Position numbers and translations under genes: made by a program. Shown here one piece after another: positions 12,631 to 27,527 of a stretch of DNA of 64,000 bases. Each line of letters opens with the position of its first letter. Positions within the stretch are counted from its first letter, which is position 1. The notes below the pieces were generated by a model that worked only from the letters and a program-made list of their open reading frames with translations, searched no databases and had not been told where the DNA came from. Location of the stretch: positions 197,321-261,320 of the forward strand of contig CM021312.1 in assembly GCA_010645155.1 (NCBI GenBank), written 5' to 3'. This stretch comes from Tigriopus japonicus. Its lineage: Eukaryota; Arthropoda; Copepoda; Harpacticoida; Harpacticidae.

Positions 12631-15600
12631 TTTGTTAACATGCGGCTTAGTGATGTGAATTGAGCCATGAGTTGTGACATATTTTACTTGGAGTTTAAAT
12701 CGCTTGGTTTTCGAAAGGCTGGGTTTTTAAAGCTTTTTAAATATAAATGTACCTAAAACTACTTAAAGAAATACACCCTCAAGACAAAAAGGAATTCGAC
12801 TTCTATCACTAGCCTTAATGGCCTTTGATAACAATTTACAAACCAAAGTCACGGTCATCACGGATTGGCATTAATACAGTCATTCCTCAGGACGAGTTGA
12901 ATAAGTTATGTTTTTATAACGGCGATTTCCCACGTGTGGACTGCTCAATCCAATCACTATAGCTTAGTTGGTCCTGACTCCGGAAGTAAACTCGTTTTTT
13001 GTTCTCAAATTATCACTTCAGTCTAAAAATAACCAATAACTAATGTTGGCTAACAATGTATTAAAGTTCCAACGCTTTTTAAGCTTTTGATAATATCTTT
13101 AATAAGATCTACATTAGGATAATGATCCTTCATCATTATAGTGTTGTTTTGATTCATAGTCCCAAAAACTTCACTGATAAAAAATAACAAAAGGAAATGA
13201 TGAATGTAGCTTAACATTTGTATAACCTAAAAAGTACAGTTGTGTACTTAAAACTTTGTTTTTGTTGTCTAACACAATATAGCAATATTAGTCCTTCTGA
13301 TAGGCACTGAAAGTAAGGATGTTTTTTGGAGATTAGAGAGTGTGTACCTTGAGTGGGGGAGCTGTTCTTGAAAACAAAACCATGGTTTTAAAACGAATCA
13401 ATTAATTTAAAAAAAAACTTTGCCGTAGTATGCCAGACACTGTTTTCATCAATTGTTATTACTACAATTTAAGCGCAAACGTAATGTGTCACGAATGATT
13501 CTTGATTTGGCATGGGACTCTAATTAGTGACCCCCTTGATCTATATCGTCTGATGCTGTTTTGCTAATTGTTAGTTGTTATTGTATTGTTTAGTTTTTCT
13601 ATCGCAAAGCCAATGTGATTGTTGTTTTTTATACCAATTCCAAATGCTCCGCATTTTGTTTATGATGCCTTCAGTTTTCCTCACGGAATAGAAGTGAAAT
13701 TCAAAACCACATCTTAAAGGTTACATATTTTCAATACTGCGATACCCAGCGATTGGCACAAATAACACATAGATCGGAAAAATAGAAAATTTGATTGAGA
13801 GTACAGAAATTGACTTGTCTGGGAAAAGATCGTTATATAAATAACTTATAGAAAAGGAATGGAAATCAGGCAAATGTGCTTCCAGTGACAGAATGTCTAC
13901 GCTATTAGACATACCAACTGAATCAACCCCGATGATTGACACACTAGTGCCCACAGAGAATCGATCAGCCCTAAAAACTCCCGAAAAAAACAGTTTTTAG
14001 CAATAAAAAGTTTTCAAAAATGAAGGCCAAAATCAGAAGACAAGCATTTTTGTGCCAGAGGATCGTTACACAATAGAAGAGTTTCTTCATAAGGCCGTTA
14101 TGAAACTACACCATTGCTAGAAAGTTCTAGAAGACATTTAATCAATATCAAAGTGTTCTCCGTCATGAAAACCAAACAGGAACTCATTTCTGCCTTTCAT
14201 CTAGTCTCATTGGAAATTTGAAACAATATTCAGCCCTAATAGCAAAGAAATGCTCTTTAAAACATGATACCTTCTCAATAGTCAGATTTTTTAAGCCTCA
14301 CAACAATTTGAAAAGCCACTAAGTCCCAGAGGCAACCTTGAAATAGAATTGGACTATTTATTTGAGAAAGCCTTATCCCACGGGCTGGAGGGCCATTCCC
14401 GTCGGAAGGCCATTCTCAAGGTCAGAAATTATATAAATGAAAAAGTTCAATAATTCAAGCGCAGAAAAGTAGGCATTTTTAATTGTCAAGGTCAGTGCAA
14501 AATTATTTGATTAGGTAAAAGATGAAATGTCCTCACGAATGTTTTGGACACCCTGTGCAAGAATGCTAAAAATATTTTCCATAAAAAGCTAAACAATTCC
14601 AGGAAATACTTTTATCTTCAAGAAAGGATTAAATGTTGATGTAAATGTTCAATGTTGTTTTCTCAGATTAAAACGTGATTAATCTGAAAGGCATTGATAT
14701 GTCAAAACAAAATGAATAGAAATATGTCATTTGTAATTTGTATTCTTTTTTCATACAATTTCCATAGAAAACTTGCATGAATTATAGTAAAATGGAATAA
14801 AAAAAGAATTACAAAGAATGTGATATTTTGACAATGTTCAAACGAACTAATTGGTAAGATGATCAAATAAAAAAACCCTCTTGGTATGAGAAATAAAATT
14901 GATGTTTTTTCACTTCCCAACATATTGAACGAAGTAAAATGTACAAAGTACGTATGTTCTTGTCAATAATTGAGTCAAGGCCAATCCTCGAAATCTTAAA
15001 ATTTTGTCGGCATTCTGACTATTAATGTAATGAAACTACTGACACAGATCGTGATCATTCAAACTAAACCTGATGGCGGGCATTAATATTCCAAAAATGT
15101 TGCCAATTTTCAATTGTTTCATGGAATATTGAGAATCAAGTTGTCGAGATCATTGGTCAAGCTTTAAGGAGACCTCTGATGACGAGAACTGGTATCCAGG
15201 TAGACCCACGGGGTCTGTCGGAGGAGGGTTTCAGCTCCTGTACAAACTCCATTGAATTGGAGGTACAGACATGAATTCTACACTGACAGAAAGATCAAAA
15301 TGAATTATTTCGCAGGAGCTGGCTCAAACCCAATTTTAGAGTAGGTGAAGCCTTGTCCATTCCTCCTCTCCCTTGATTTCCATGATGTGACTCTTTTTTA
15401 CCGAGTCCAGGAACGCTGCTGAAGTCGGTCGGACGCCAAGTCCGGTGAGTGCTTACTATTCGGACAAAAGAGCATGCACGCAATAAAGGTCTTGATATCA
15501 CAAAGGAGCGTTTCTCCGATTCAAGTTTCAAGACCAGATGCAGTCGACGATGGATTGAGGGAATTGCTTGTTTCGTCCATTGCTTGGTGAAGCGTTAAAA

Positions 15601-18600
15601 TGCACTTTTGTAGGCAAAAAGTATTACAATGCATCGTGCAAGATGCGTCCAAAGTTGAGCACACTTTAAATTTGGCATGCATTGTTGCACTTGACATGAA
15701 AGTGTTTAATAGAATGGATAATTATTTTTGTGGCGCAAAAAATGGTTCTTTGTGTCTTTGTTGGAAAAAAATTGAGGCTTTTTGCAAGTCATAGTATTCT
15801 TGGAGGGACCCAATGTTTATAAATGTTTGCGAGCCGTCGAATTATGCCAAGAATATGGATCTTCCGGTAAAATTATTGAAATACGCAGCCTATTTTTTTC
15901 AAAGAAATTTCAGAATCTGAAACCAAAATCTGAATCATTCAATCAATGGGATGAAAGTGTGGAGAGTCAACTAAAGGCCAAGACCGTGGTTAAGTGAAAT
16001 ATCCGTTGTTGTTTTTTGTTTGCGTTGATTTATCAAATCGTTTCAAGCAAAAGCGAATGAACAAAACACGCTTCCATAACAAGTCTGTTAACGGGTCAAT
16101 GATCTTCCACTTATGAAATTTCTTTAAGCGTGTACATGGACCATAAACAGAGATAACTTTTAGCGAGACAAAACAGCATTGCAAAACATAGCAATGGACA
16201 TTAGGTCCGTCACTTCATCGCCTACTCCCTTTCTTTAATTAGAAAAAATAACAGTTTTACATAGATACAATACTTTTTGACCCTAGATTAGATTTCTGGA
16301 TTAGTTTCCGAACACCTTAGCGGGTTTATGATTTTGCAATTTTTTTCCTGTCCTTAATGGAGTCTCTCTTTTTTAGTGTTACTGACCGTGTGGGGTTGGA
16401 TGAACCCAAAAAACAAGCATAAATAGAGACATGGCATACAAACCGTGTTGTTTTCATTTTCGCTTAACGGGCCTTTTCATTAGATTGTTTGCACTGATAA
16501 CAGGTAAAAGTTGGTTTATTTTTCTTCATAAAGTACACAACAAAGTACAAATTCATCGTTGTCATCGTCAGTAGATCTCGTGTGGAACACTTGATTTGCG
16601 GAAGTAAAATGGTGGTTTGCCTCCAACGCTCCTTGTAAAACTTTCAGTCATTTCTCTTGATTTATTGGTAGCCAGACTTCTTCTATAATACGGATGAAAT
16701 TTTAGGAAAAATGTTGGACAGGGGCGGTTTGGCAGTACGCGTGTTTTTAATGAAACCGTCCAAGTTTGGTGAACCACCTGAAATATCATTCGTTATGTTA
16801 CGCTGCTATTAAGTTTTTTCCATAATATAATGTTCTGTATTTAGGGAAAGAAATCATCATCAAGAAAACATCTAACAAAGAATTGCTGCAAGTCTGACAG
16901 CGGCTTATACCTTTGGGATTTATCATTTTTTCTGCCACTCTAAAACACAACATGTAAAAAAAGAGTATAGGCGACGAAGGGAGGAGGAAAAAAAATGATA
17001 GTAATAAAAAGGAAGTCTTCTTAAAATTTGTTCAAAGAGGAGATTTTGGTTTAACATACGGATATTCTGAGTTTCACCCTCCAAAAACCTAAATTTGGAT
17101 TCACAGGAGCTTTAGGCCACTACATTTAATAGGTAACATATGACCCTTTGTTCTTTCGAAAGAAAAAATGTTTCTTTGTAGCAATCATTGAGCTTTCAAA
17201 AGTAAGCAAGGCAATTTTCCCATCGGGTATTAGTTTCAAAATATCCCCACCAGTTTTTAAAAATTCATTCAACACTTTCATCATTCTTGTTATTATACAT
17301 GTCTTGAGGGGATGTACGTAAAATGCTAAGCTTTGAAAAGAAGTTTTCCCTGTTTCACTTCCATTTTGCATTTTTTCGTCATTTGGCAAGTTATTCAAAG
17401 CTATAAACAATATTGCTTACATGCTTTAAAGCACACTTGTTCATCAATGTGCAAAGTGGAAAAAGTCCAATTAGTAATGGATCGATTCGGTCCCAAGGGG
17501 AAACTTTAAGACGGAAAAAGTGAAGATTGCTCAAGATTTCAGAAAAAAATATTTTCAACATAAACAACCACAATTTTACCACGGTCCATTCTTTACAGTG
17601 GTTGTTTACATTTGGTTTTGAGTTGCCAAATGAACTAAAAAAATGACCAAAAGCCCCTTTTGTCCATCACTAATAAGTTTTGCACATGACGAAGTTTCGT
17701 TTGTCTTTAAGTCATAGCGCTTTAGAGCACGCTAGCTGATTTAGCTCTCTTCGCCATAATCGACGAAGGGGGCTTGATAGGCCAGAGCTCTGTGCTGTAT
17801 CTGGAAATCACCTCAGGGTTACGGATATTCCAAGCTTGTGCTGTGTTCATCAGTCAATTAACGGAGGCCAAGAAACAAACAGTGTTCTTTTTTGAGTCCT
17901 AGAGCCTTCGACATTTTGTCGTGAACATTTTTTTTCCTCGTGACTTTTTTCAGCATCTGAAGGCCAGAGGTAAGCTATATCGATAGTCTTTGGGTAGTTC
18001 ATATAAATATGCCAAGTATGATGAATATTGGATGATGTCAAATTTGAATCAAATGTTGGTTCGTATGACATTTGTGATAGAACTTAAGATGATGTTGAAT
18101 AAAAATACTTTACTTTTCAGATATAATTTATTGAATTTTGAGCGCTTCACTTCTTTAAGATTTAATTTGAAGAATTGTTGTTGCATCGGTCGCTGATTAA
18201 TAAAGCTGATTTGGTTCATTGAAAATGGATTTTTGCGCACTTTATCATGTCTAAGTCAAACGAAATATCTGCATCATTCAAATCTTAAACTACTGATTGC
18301 ACTGCAGCATACTTTTCATAGAAAATTATGGTCTGATAATTAGCGCTGTTAACATGAGAACCTTGTTCTCATTTCATTTTATCCAATAATTCTTACATTC
18401 CACCACACGATACTTTGGTTTAAGGGATTTCCTCGTCCTTTTTAAACACTAGAACGCCCTATTATAAAAAGCCTAAAACGAATCGAATGCTCAATTGTCA
18501 TTTTCGACACTACTTTACAGCAAATAGGTTTTTGCAGAATGCAAAGGTAAGAAGAGTTTGCATAGAAAAGACAGACAAACACTTATCCTCTGTCTATTGC

Positions 18601-20551
18601 CAAAAAATACGCAGATGAATGTAACAAAGAGCAGGAACCGAGGTTTTGCCTCTTTAAAACGGAAGGTTCCTAGCCTTTAGCACAAGATTGTAATCTTTAT
18701 GAGGGCCGTTGAACATTGACAAAATCTTCGTTGACGTTAGTAGTGTCAGTTCGGATTGGAAAATTGTCAAATTTTGGAAAGGGGGTTTCCCTCAAGGAGA
18801 GCAAACGTTTTTCAGTACAATAAACGGCGCCTTGAGTGGTCAATCGATATCAAGACGAGCTGTTGTGTGCTGCTTTTGACAAATGATTCATTCGCCCACC
18901 AGTGGTGCTCAACTACGATAGCGTATGTTTTCTCGAAAAATGGGGTCAGACACCGCTTATGTAAAAGTTAGCTAACCCTGACGCCCATGTCAACATTTAT
19001 ATCCCGTATAACTTGACTCTTTTTCATGGCACACATTTGGCTTTCAGAGCCGATAAATTGGAATTATCATTGGCCTGTGGCATTCATTCGGATTTAAGAA
19101 ACTTGAAGAGATGGAAATAACTCAAGAGGGTTGTTTGGACTGGATTTATAAGGTCAAAGCAATGGGAAATGCTTTCTTTTGAAAGAAATTTCATAATGTG
19201 GTTTAATGTGGTCTTATTCAATGGAATCATTAAATCCAGTGAACAAGGAGCATTTGCTCGTTCAAATGTGAATGGCTTTGTAGATGTTCAATTATCCAAG
19301 GACTAAAATATTGATTAAACTAGCAAAAACGGAGTCACGTATTTATAAGCTTTTTAGGTTCTATCGCAAGACTAATTTTTTAAGCTCCGTTTTACCTCTT
19401 CACGAAAACATTGGTGACGCCATATAGTATCCTTGAGATAATTTTTCAGTCCCAAAAACAAACGGGAAAGGAGTTTTCTCATACATAATTTTGCTAAATC
19501 TGTTGGCATTAATCTGGACATTATAAACAAGACCAATTTTGGCTTCTTCTCGCTTAAGTTTAAATATAGGCCGTGGAGAAGGAAACTAAAAAATGTACAA
19601 ATAGTACGGTAAAGATGCTTGTCGTTTCTCGAACGCATGTCTCAGATTAATCACTTTGGATTTGCACTTCAAGAGCATAAAACTGAATTTGGGAACATGT
19701 TTTGAGAGCATGAGATGAAGGCCAGATAGAAATAAAATGTATTTAATGTTATACACCGGCTTGTTTTTCTTAAAAGTAAAAATTATGTTTGCCATATTAA
19801 CTTCGTAATCTGGAAGAATGACGTTTAGGAAAGCTTAATTTTTGTCCGATTGCCAAAACAAGGGTTTGATGGGCCGGCAATGTGCGTTCTCAAAATGTGC
19901 TAGAAGGCAGTTCTGTTCCTGTTTCATTCATGAAAGTCAAGGTACTTCCTTGAAATAGATCACAGTTTGGCTCCATGACTCAACCTTGGAGTTGTTCCAT
20001 AAGGTGGACCTCTTATCTGCAAGTGAATAGCAAGGTTTCAGATAACAAGTGAGGACAAACAGCCAAAGAGTTAAGCAAATCAATTAAGAAGCTTGATTTT
20101 GGTTAGTGATCATTACATTCTACTGCATGTTGGCCTAAGTAAATTGGTCCAAAAAGGAACGTTTTGAATAAAACGACTTTTTGTGCTAATTGGTTGATGG
20201 AATGTATTTCTACAAGGTAGTCCATTTTTTAGCGTTTCCCATAGTTGAAAATAAGGCAGTAAGATAAACTGCAATTGCAAAATACTTTACATTAGACACA
20301 ACAAAAATGATGCTTGTTTTGTCTTTCAATATATTCGAGATATTTTTCACGTTGTAGGGTGAGATCAAAATAATAACGAATTTTTACTAAGCAAAACAGG
20401 ATGTTAGTTTTGCTAAATTACAAGATAATTGATGACAGGCTATGGTCTGATAGTAACCAAATATACTTCATTTAATTAGTCTAAGTGTTCAAGCTAATAA
20501 GCTCACAATTCTCGGAGGAATTATTTGAATGAAACACAAAAAATGGGCAAA
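12631..20551. other. Long AT-rich intergenic stretch
   Basis: About 7.9 kb without a supported gene. Open frames are all under about 95 codons, lie on both strands and have no splice-linked continuation. It may contain regulatory sequence for the transporter downstream, but I see no specific site beyond the weak TATA-like box at 20552. Confidence 0.55.
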
Positions 20552-20557
20552 TATAAA
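20552..20557 (+). promoter_or_regulatory. Possible TATA box for the urea transporter gene
   Basis: TATAAA stands 120 bp upstream of the start codon at 20672. A transcription start about 30 bp downstream would give a 5' leader of roughly 90 nt. There is no strong initiator at the expected distance, so this is a weak call. Confidence 0.3.
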
Positions 20558-20671
20558 GCACGATGTCATTCAGACATCCTTGTGCAAATAAGAAAGGCAT
20601 GTAGAAATATTTGCAATCTACCGTTTTTCATGTTCCTTTGCAACCATTGAACGTTTCAGAAGAAAGCAATA

Positions 20672-23600
20672 ATGTCAAAGTTGACGTTTTTGTTGCTTCT
20701 TGTGGTGCTCTTGGTTCAAGTTCAAGCCCAATTTGAGGATCCAGTCCCCAAATCCATTCCACCCGCTACTTTAGCCAAATACTACACCGACACCGTTATC
20801 CAATCTGATAGTATTGGGTTAAAGAAATGTACCGATCGAGTGTTTAAGGAACGACAAAAGACTGCAGACAATGGAGGTCCCACTCTTGGGGTGGTTCCAA
20901 CGGTTGGATTGGGAATGGCCATGTTGTTGTTCCTCTTTGTTGGAATTTTTGCGGCTGGAATTGCTCAGGCTTTCCAAATGGTAAGCCTTCTTGGTCTTTA
21001 GAATGTAAAAGGGTGTTACTTTTAGTGTTTATTTTTTACTGACAGGTGAGGAAACATATCTATCATGACGCCGATAATTTGGACACGGCCTTTGACGCCG
21101 GAGGCAAAGTAAGCATTGGATTGACCGCGACTACTATTGTTTCCCAATGGACTTGGTCTGCAACCCTTTTACAATCCTCGACAGTGGCTAGCAAGGTAAA
21201 GATTTTTGATTCCTTATTGCATTTTACTTGATGTAAAGAGACGCAAAGTGAAAATCTGATACTAGGAACGAGGTTACTGTACGTTCTTCAATTTGCTTGG
21301 TTGAAACTGTTCAACTCTGCAAAGCTAATCAAACTGCATTGCCATGAAATTGGATCTGATTTTACAGTTTTCAAAACATACGGAGCAGGTTACATAAATT
21401 GGAATACTCCAGACCTCATTTTTGACAACTGAATAATCCTGTATCATATTTCCGCATCTTCAAACAAATGTTCAAAGGAGCAAAACATTTTTTGGCGCGA
21501 TCCATTTCAACGAGACCCTTAAATCATAAATATACCTTTTATATTTGTAAAAAATGCATGTTACATACATTACATGCGAGCAAATAGCTCGCAGATCTCG
21601 AAAAAACAATAAAAAACTATCGTCCCCCCCTCAAAAAACATTGCTAAAAGGGTACGACTTAATAACACACTCATCGAAATATTGGACGATCTCTAAAGGG
21701 ACATATAGCTAATTATAATGGACATTGCAAGTGAATTTCTAATGAAATAAAGCTGTGTCCTAAAATACAAATATCAACTAGAGAAGGAATTGTAAAAGAT
21801 CCAATTGATTTCAGTATGGAATCAGTGGACCTTATTGGTACGCAGGTGGTGCCGCCATTCAAATCATCTTGTTTGCCATTCTCTCCATCATGTTGAAGAC
21901 TCGAGCTCCAGGAGCCAAAACATTTCTTCAGGTAAGACCAATGAGAGCCTTAAAATTAGCTAAGAACTGATGATCTATAAACATTGACAACATTCTTGTG
22001 CTTTGCTAGGTCATCAAGGCTCGTTTTGGAAAACGTACTCACTTGACTTTCTGCTGCTTCGCATTCTTTACTAACCTGATCGTAATGATGTCTTTGACGA
22101 TTGCGGGAACGGCAGTTTTGAACTCGTTGGTCAAGGATCTGAGTCCTGAATTGGCAGCCATGCTTTTGGCGGTGGTGATTGGTGGATATACCCTGATTGG
22201 AGGCTTAGGTGCAACTTTTTATGTCTCGTACTTCAACACCGCCATGATCTTTGTTTTGATCATCATGCTAATTGTGGAGGTAAGACATTCATTTAAAGAG
22301 TATGTTAAAAGCTGGGCTTAGAGTGGAATGTTGGAAGTTGCCTATCAGGCGTCTTTGGCCTTTTCTTTCCTATTTGACTAATCAGCCATTTTTCCCTAGG
22401 TATTTTACAATCCTGGAAATAATCCCGAGAATCCATTCGGCAACTCCGAAGCGGTATTTGATTTCATTTCCTGCTGGAAAGCTCCCGACGGAAACAAGAA
22501 TGACAGCTATCTGACCTTCTTCTCCTCAGGTGAGTCCACTTTTAATGATTCATGGGTTCTACTACGTTCTTCTCCGTCGTTTTTTAAAAAGTATCTTGTT
22601 GTACAGCAAGACATCAAGCATGTCGAAGGTCAGATTTTGAGGTCAAGTTTCCACACAAAGAACTTTGTTTTTGACAAGCCAAGGCTGCAAGGTTGCAGCC
22701 CCTTGCATCCTCATCTGAATTTTGTCTCGAAAGCCGTGATCAAAACTGATTGATAGCGAAAATGCATTCTCGCTTTGGCAAGTCGGCACGCAATTTGATC
22801 CAGTTGCCAAATTCCTTGTTTCCAAGGTGGCTTTCTGGATCCTCAAAAAAAAAAGCAGAGGTTCACTTCTCTTCTTGTCCCTTATCTGTTGCTGAAGAGT
22901 AAAAACTGATCCGTAGAAGTCTGACCTCTAGATAAAAACAAATTGCAACCCGACATCTTTGATAACATCTGATTTGATTAAGGCCCGAAATGAATGTAGC
23001 AAACGTCTTGAAGGAAAATAAGGTAAGTAAAGTCGTTCGAACGAATTCCATTGTGGGATGTTCTCCGATGAGGTCCTTAGCAGCCAGTCCCCCGTCGCTC
23101 CCTCTCTCTCTCTCTCACTTTCTTCACAGATGGTCGCTTCTTGCTTGCTAAATCGAATTATTTTTTTTCTTTTAATGTTTACCAACGCTCTACTAGGTGG
23201 ACTCGTCTTTGGAATTGTTAATATTGTGGGTAACTTTGGTACAGTGTTCTGCGACCAGGCTTATTGGCAGAGCTCTGTGGCAGCCAAGCCGCTTCAAGTA
23301 AGTGTTCTCACCCCTCCATTCCAGATCCTCTCGTAGGGCTGCTAAACCTGTGAGTACGTATGAACTGATTAACCATAGCTTCTGTGACGTCAGACCGATC
23401 TCGGTCCAACCGTGTCCACGCCAAATCAAGTCCGACCTTTGATGGCCAGAGCTAACTTGAGCCTTTGTTTCTCGTAGGGCGTCTGGGGTTTCATTCTAGG
23501 GGGTCTCACATGGTTTGCCATTCCGTTCTCTCTGGCTACAACCATGGGAATGGCTTATTTGGGCATGAGCAGCGCTCAAGGAGCACCTTTGCTTACGGAC

Positions 23601-26600
23601 AGTGATGTGGCTAAGGGTGAGTCATTTTTTCTAGAGTGGTCTAATGAGAGAAAGTTGTGTATGAAAATATCATCTTTTAGGTCTGGCTGCTCCTTTGGTG
23701 GCTCAAAAGCTCTTGGGAACCACAGGCGAATACGCTATCCTCTTCTTAATCCTCATGGCTGTGATGTCCACTGGTTCCGCCGAAGTCATTGCTGTGGCTT
23801 CCATCCTCATCTATGACGTCTATCAAGCCTATATCCAGCCTTTCAGACCCGGACTCAAAAGTGGTCAATGCATAATTTGTGCCAAATATATCCGTTCCCC
23901 GGACTTGGAAGAATCGGAGTTGTGTCAATGCCCCAGTGCAACAGGATGTGAAGGCTGTTTGGTAAGGTTGTTTTATCTATGGAAACGGAAGTTCAACTGA
24001 TTTGAGAGCAAGCTTTTCCCTTCAGGCGGACACGTTGAAGCGATCCAAAGCCAAAGGATTGGTCAAACCTCATTATGAATGTCCCATCCACAAAGATTAT
24101 AAAGAATATCAGGAGCAACTACTAGGTTACAAGAACTGGTGCATTGTCCTTTGTACATTCCTGTCCATCCCACTTTGCTTATTCTGTTGGGCCGTGGACC
24201 TCAATTTAGCCTGGACCTACTATTTCACCGGAATCCTCATCGCATCCAGTGTCATTCCAATTGCCTTGTCCATTTTGTGGGCCAGGGCTACAGCAATAGG
24301 TAGGAAAACAACAAGTACAATAGAAACTGGATCTAACTAGTTTCGGTCAAAAATAAAACCCATTAACCCTTTCTTGTCTCAAAATTGGGCGCAATGGCCA
24401 AATAATCTGTAAGGCGTTGGTGCAATTTGTTTGATGGCAAACACTCAATCGCTTAAGATTGTCCAAACCTAGCTGAACATTTGCAATGCGTAGAAACTTT
24501 GTGGTCATATTGTCTCAAAGGAAAAAGGTACCTTTTGAGTAATTCATGCCTTCAATCTCCGTCACAACAAATTTGAATTCTTTTCTGAGGGCATTAATCC
24601 TGAAGCTTCCATTTGCTTTTGGCGACTTGAATTCAACGTTCAGCCACTTCCTTGTGCATTTTTTACCTCATCCTTCGTACTTCGTATTTTGTTGCACTGT
24701 CATGGTGTCCAACCAGTTTGAAAATGATTGTTCGTAACCTGTTCTAAGATTTCTTGATCTTTCTTTGAGAATGATAATGTTCAGGACTATCAACGCCAAA
24801 TTCAATACCGATCAACGATTTTTGAATTAAAAAAAAAGTGTCTTTGAGGGTCATTGTTATTTAACCTAGAAACAATAACTCCATGAATTTTGTGCTTCAA
24901 GCAATCAAATTTGATTTCAGGCATGATGAGTGGCGTGGTCGGTGGATGTGTTTGTGGAATATCAAGTTGGCTATTCTATGCCTCAAAATATGAAGGGGGA
25001 TTAGGTGCCCGAGTGTTTGTGAAGAACACGGGTGAGGTAAGAATAATTCTGGCATTTCATTATCTCGAGTTGGGAAGGTTTTGAAGTACGAATACGAGTT
25101 CGATCAGTAATCATCTCTCCAAGGCAATTTGCGCTGAGGAATGCGGTTTGGGTAGAAATATGTCAGAAAGAATGATCGTCAATAGTGAAGGACGGGAACA
25201 GAGCAACCTTGTCTGAGATTGGAGTCCTGAGAGGAGTAAAAAGCCCTCAAAACAAGCATGCATCAACTGATGATGCTTTCAAGAATCACGGACGAACGTG
25301 TCGAAACATTCAGATTGCTCATAGTCCGCAACGTGAACGAGCATGTTGACAAAAAGCACTGTCGTCTGAACTTGGAGCCTGGCCTTTGTCCAAGAAAAGA
25401 TCTGTCACGACTTTTCAGGGCAAGCATGACCTTCTTATGACGTCACGTTAGTTTTTCCTTGTCCATTGACTAAATCGACTATCGCTCAAAGGACAAAACC
25501 AATGAGACCGAACGGAGGTGTGGCCGAGACTTAGGCCCTCATTGCTTCTTTCTCCAATCAATCATCTTTTTTTCAAACATGGGCCTATTCAGTCTGAGGG
25601 TGTTCTTGTTTTCAGGAATTCCCAATGCTCTTAGGAAATATGATGTCCATTTCGTGTGGAGCGGTTTTCGCCTTCGTCGTGTCCATCCTCACGAGGAAAT
25701 CCATGACCTCCGAAGAAGTTGAGGCTGAATGGGAGAAAACACGAGACATTGACAATCCATTGTCACCTTGGGTTCAAGTGTACAAGGTACGTTGTACTCA
25801 CAATTGCATGTATCCATGCCCTTGACTGACTCATTCGCATCATGGGACTAGTACGTACTTCGAGTATGTCATCGTTCAAGGATTACTGCAGTACAGTTCC
25901 CTGTTCCTTGAATCGTCATGAATACTTTACTGAACATTTGCCACATTCATGTCGGCATTGCCACCATTTTTTTTTGTTTTTTCATTCATGCTTAAAGAGA
26001 CAATTTGTTAGAGCAGGGGGTGAGAGGGATTTAGTGCAAGGGAGGCCGAGATTTTTGATCGTTTTTGAAAACATAAGAAAAATTATGAAGTGAGTTTTTT
26101 TCGAAGAAATATTTTGATGAGGACCTCCCCTGCATCGTACATTAATTTTTTAGGCTTTTGTCAACTTTCAGAAATGAAACTCAAAAATATTGAAGTGATG
26201 TGCTCTAGTCATTTACAATTTGATATATTTTCACGATTTTCGAGACAAAAACTATGATTTTGTGTCTAGTGGTGACTCTGCCACTCAAATTATGCACGCT
26301 CTATTTTGTTTGACATCTTGTTTTGTCATTAATTTCTGTTAAAGTCTAGTGCAGGGGTCGTTAATTATGGACAACCTTGTAAGAAATGTCATGATTCAAT
26401 TAAGATTAAACAGAAAGTCCAAAAACGTACTATATTCTGTACTTTTGATATAGGAATACAAAACGTCTCCATCGTACATTTCAGGGCGAATTGAACCTCG
26501 AGGAAGGTGACCGATTTCACGATAGACCTCCTTTGGACATTGTCATTCGAAAATTCCGTGCGGCCAAAATTACGGCCTACATTGCTGGACTCTTCTTCAC

Positions 26601-27527
26601 GGCTTTGTTCATTTGCATTTGGCCCGGTTCGATGCTCAGTGTGGGAATTTTCGATTTGACGCAATTCAATATTTGGACGATTGTCAGTCGAGGATGGGCC
26701 TTTATCGCAGCCACATTCATCGTTATTGTTCCTTTCTACCAAGAGGTAAGCTAATATTTTATTGCATAAAGGTATCAGAATAAAATCAATAAGCGAGCCA
26801 TGGATTCATCAAATGATTCGATTGATTCAATAGATTCGAGCAATTTTCCGTCAACATCGATTGAATCAAGACATCAAATCTACGGATGCAGGAGTGACTC
26901 CCCAATCAAACGGAAATGGACATACAAAGTCTCCAATTGGCAATTCCAAAAAGCATGGTACGTAATTTGACTCGTGATGATTATGGTGATGAGACTGCTT
27001 TCGTTCTTGAGACATTTGCCAACTCTGCCGCTGAAATCTAGAAAGTGGTGTGCCGTTTACCGCATTGCAAAGTACAGATATGTGAGGGAAAGGAAGGAAA
27101 TGCTTGCTTCACTTTGTCGTTTTCATTGATGGATGGCGTGATCTTATTTTGCTGTCACTTCGTTTTATGAGGTGTAGTATTCATGCTCATAAATCTCTGA
27201 AAATGTTGTACAAGCAATGACCTCCTTAAGGAAAGAAATTTGCAGACAAAGTCAAACGTTCACCGTTCGAGTATGTTTGAAGATTCACCAGCTCCACATA
27301 TAACAAAGATTAAGAACGAAACTTATCAATGCTAATCTACGGTATTGCCCCCCAACTGATGATATGAAAGACCAAAATCTGATTTGGAAGTCACAGGAAA
27401 CGACCAACTGAATAAGGCGTCTTTGATCTTTTCACTTGCAGTTGTTATAGTCCGACAATTGCGCACGGTCGCCAATCGCCTCATCACATCCGTCAAGGGA
27501 TCTGCCAACAATTCGTACGACCTTTAA
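20672..27527 (+). CDS. Urea active transporter, DUR3-like sodium:solute symporter, 14 exons
   Basis: Coding exons: 20672-20980, 21046-21195, 21815-21931, 22010-22279, 22400-22529, 23197-23297, 23478-23616, 23681-23961, 24026-24299, 24921-25036, 25616-25786, 26485-26745, 26834-26957, 27442-27527. All introns are GT-AG and phases agree, giving 842 residues, the usual DUR3 size. A hydrophobic N-terminal segment (about residues 4-20, ending QAQ) looks like a signal peptide. The family hallmarks are [16 protein letters not shown] (exon 2), [14 protein letters not shown] across exons 2-3, [17 protein letters not shown] (exon 4), [17 protein letters not shown] (exon 6) and [14 protein letters not shown] (exon 8). 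A Cys-rich loop (CIIC, CQC and CEGC, about residues 469-498) precedes [10 protein letters not shown] and resembles the loop of plant DUR3. In plants and fungi these proteins import urea with protons across the plasma membrane; that role here is inferred. Exon 13 has a weak acceptor and exons 13-14 are the least certain. Confidence 0.9.

Noticed and set aside
15295..15531. 78-codon minus-strand frame with a nearby plus-strand donor consensus (GTGAGTGC)
   Set aside because: The donor is on the opposite strand and no partner acceptor or homologous protein could be found.
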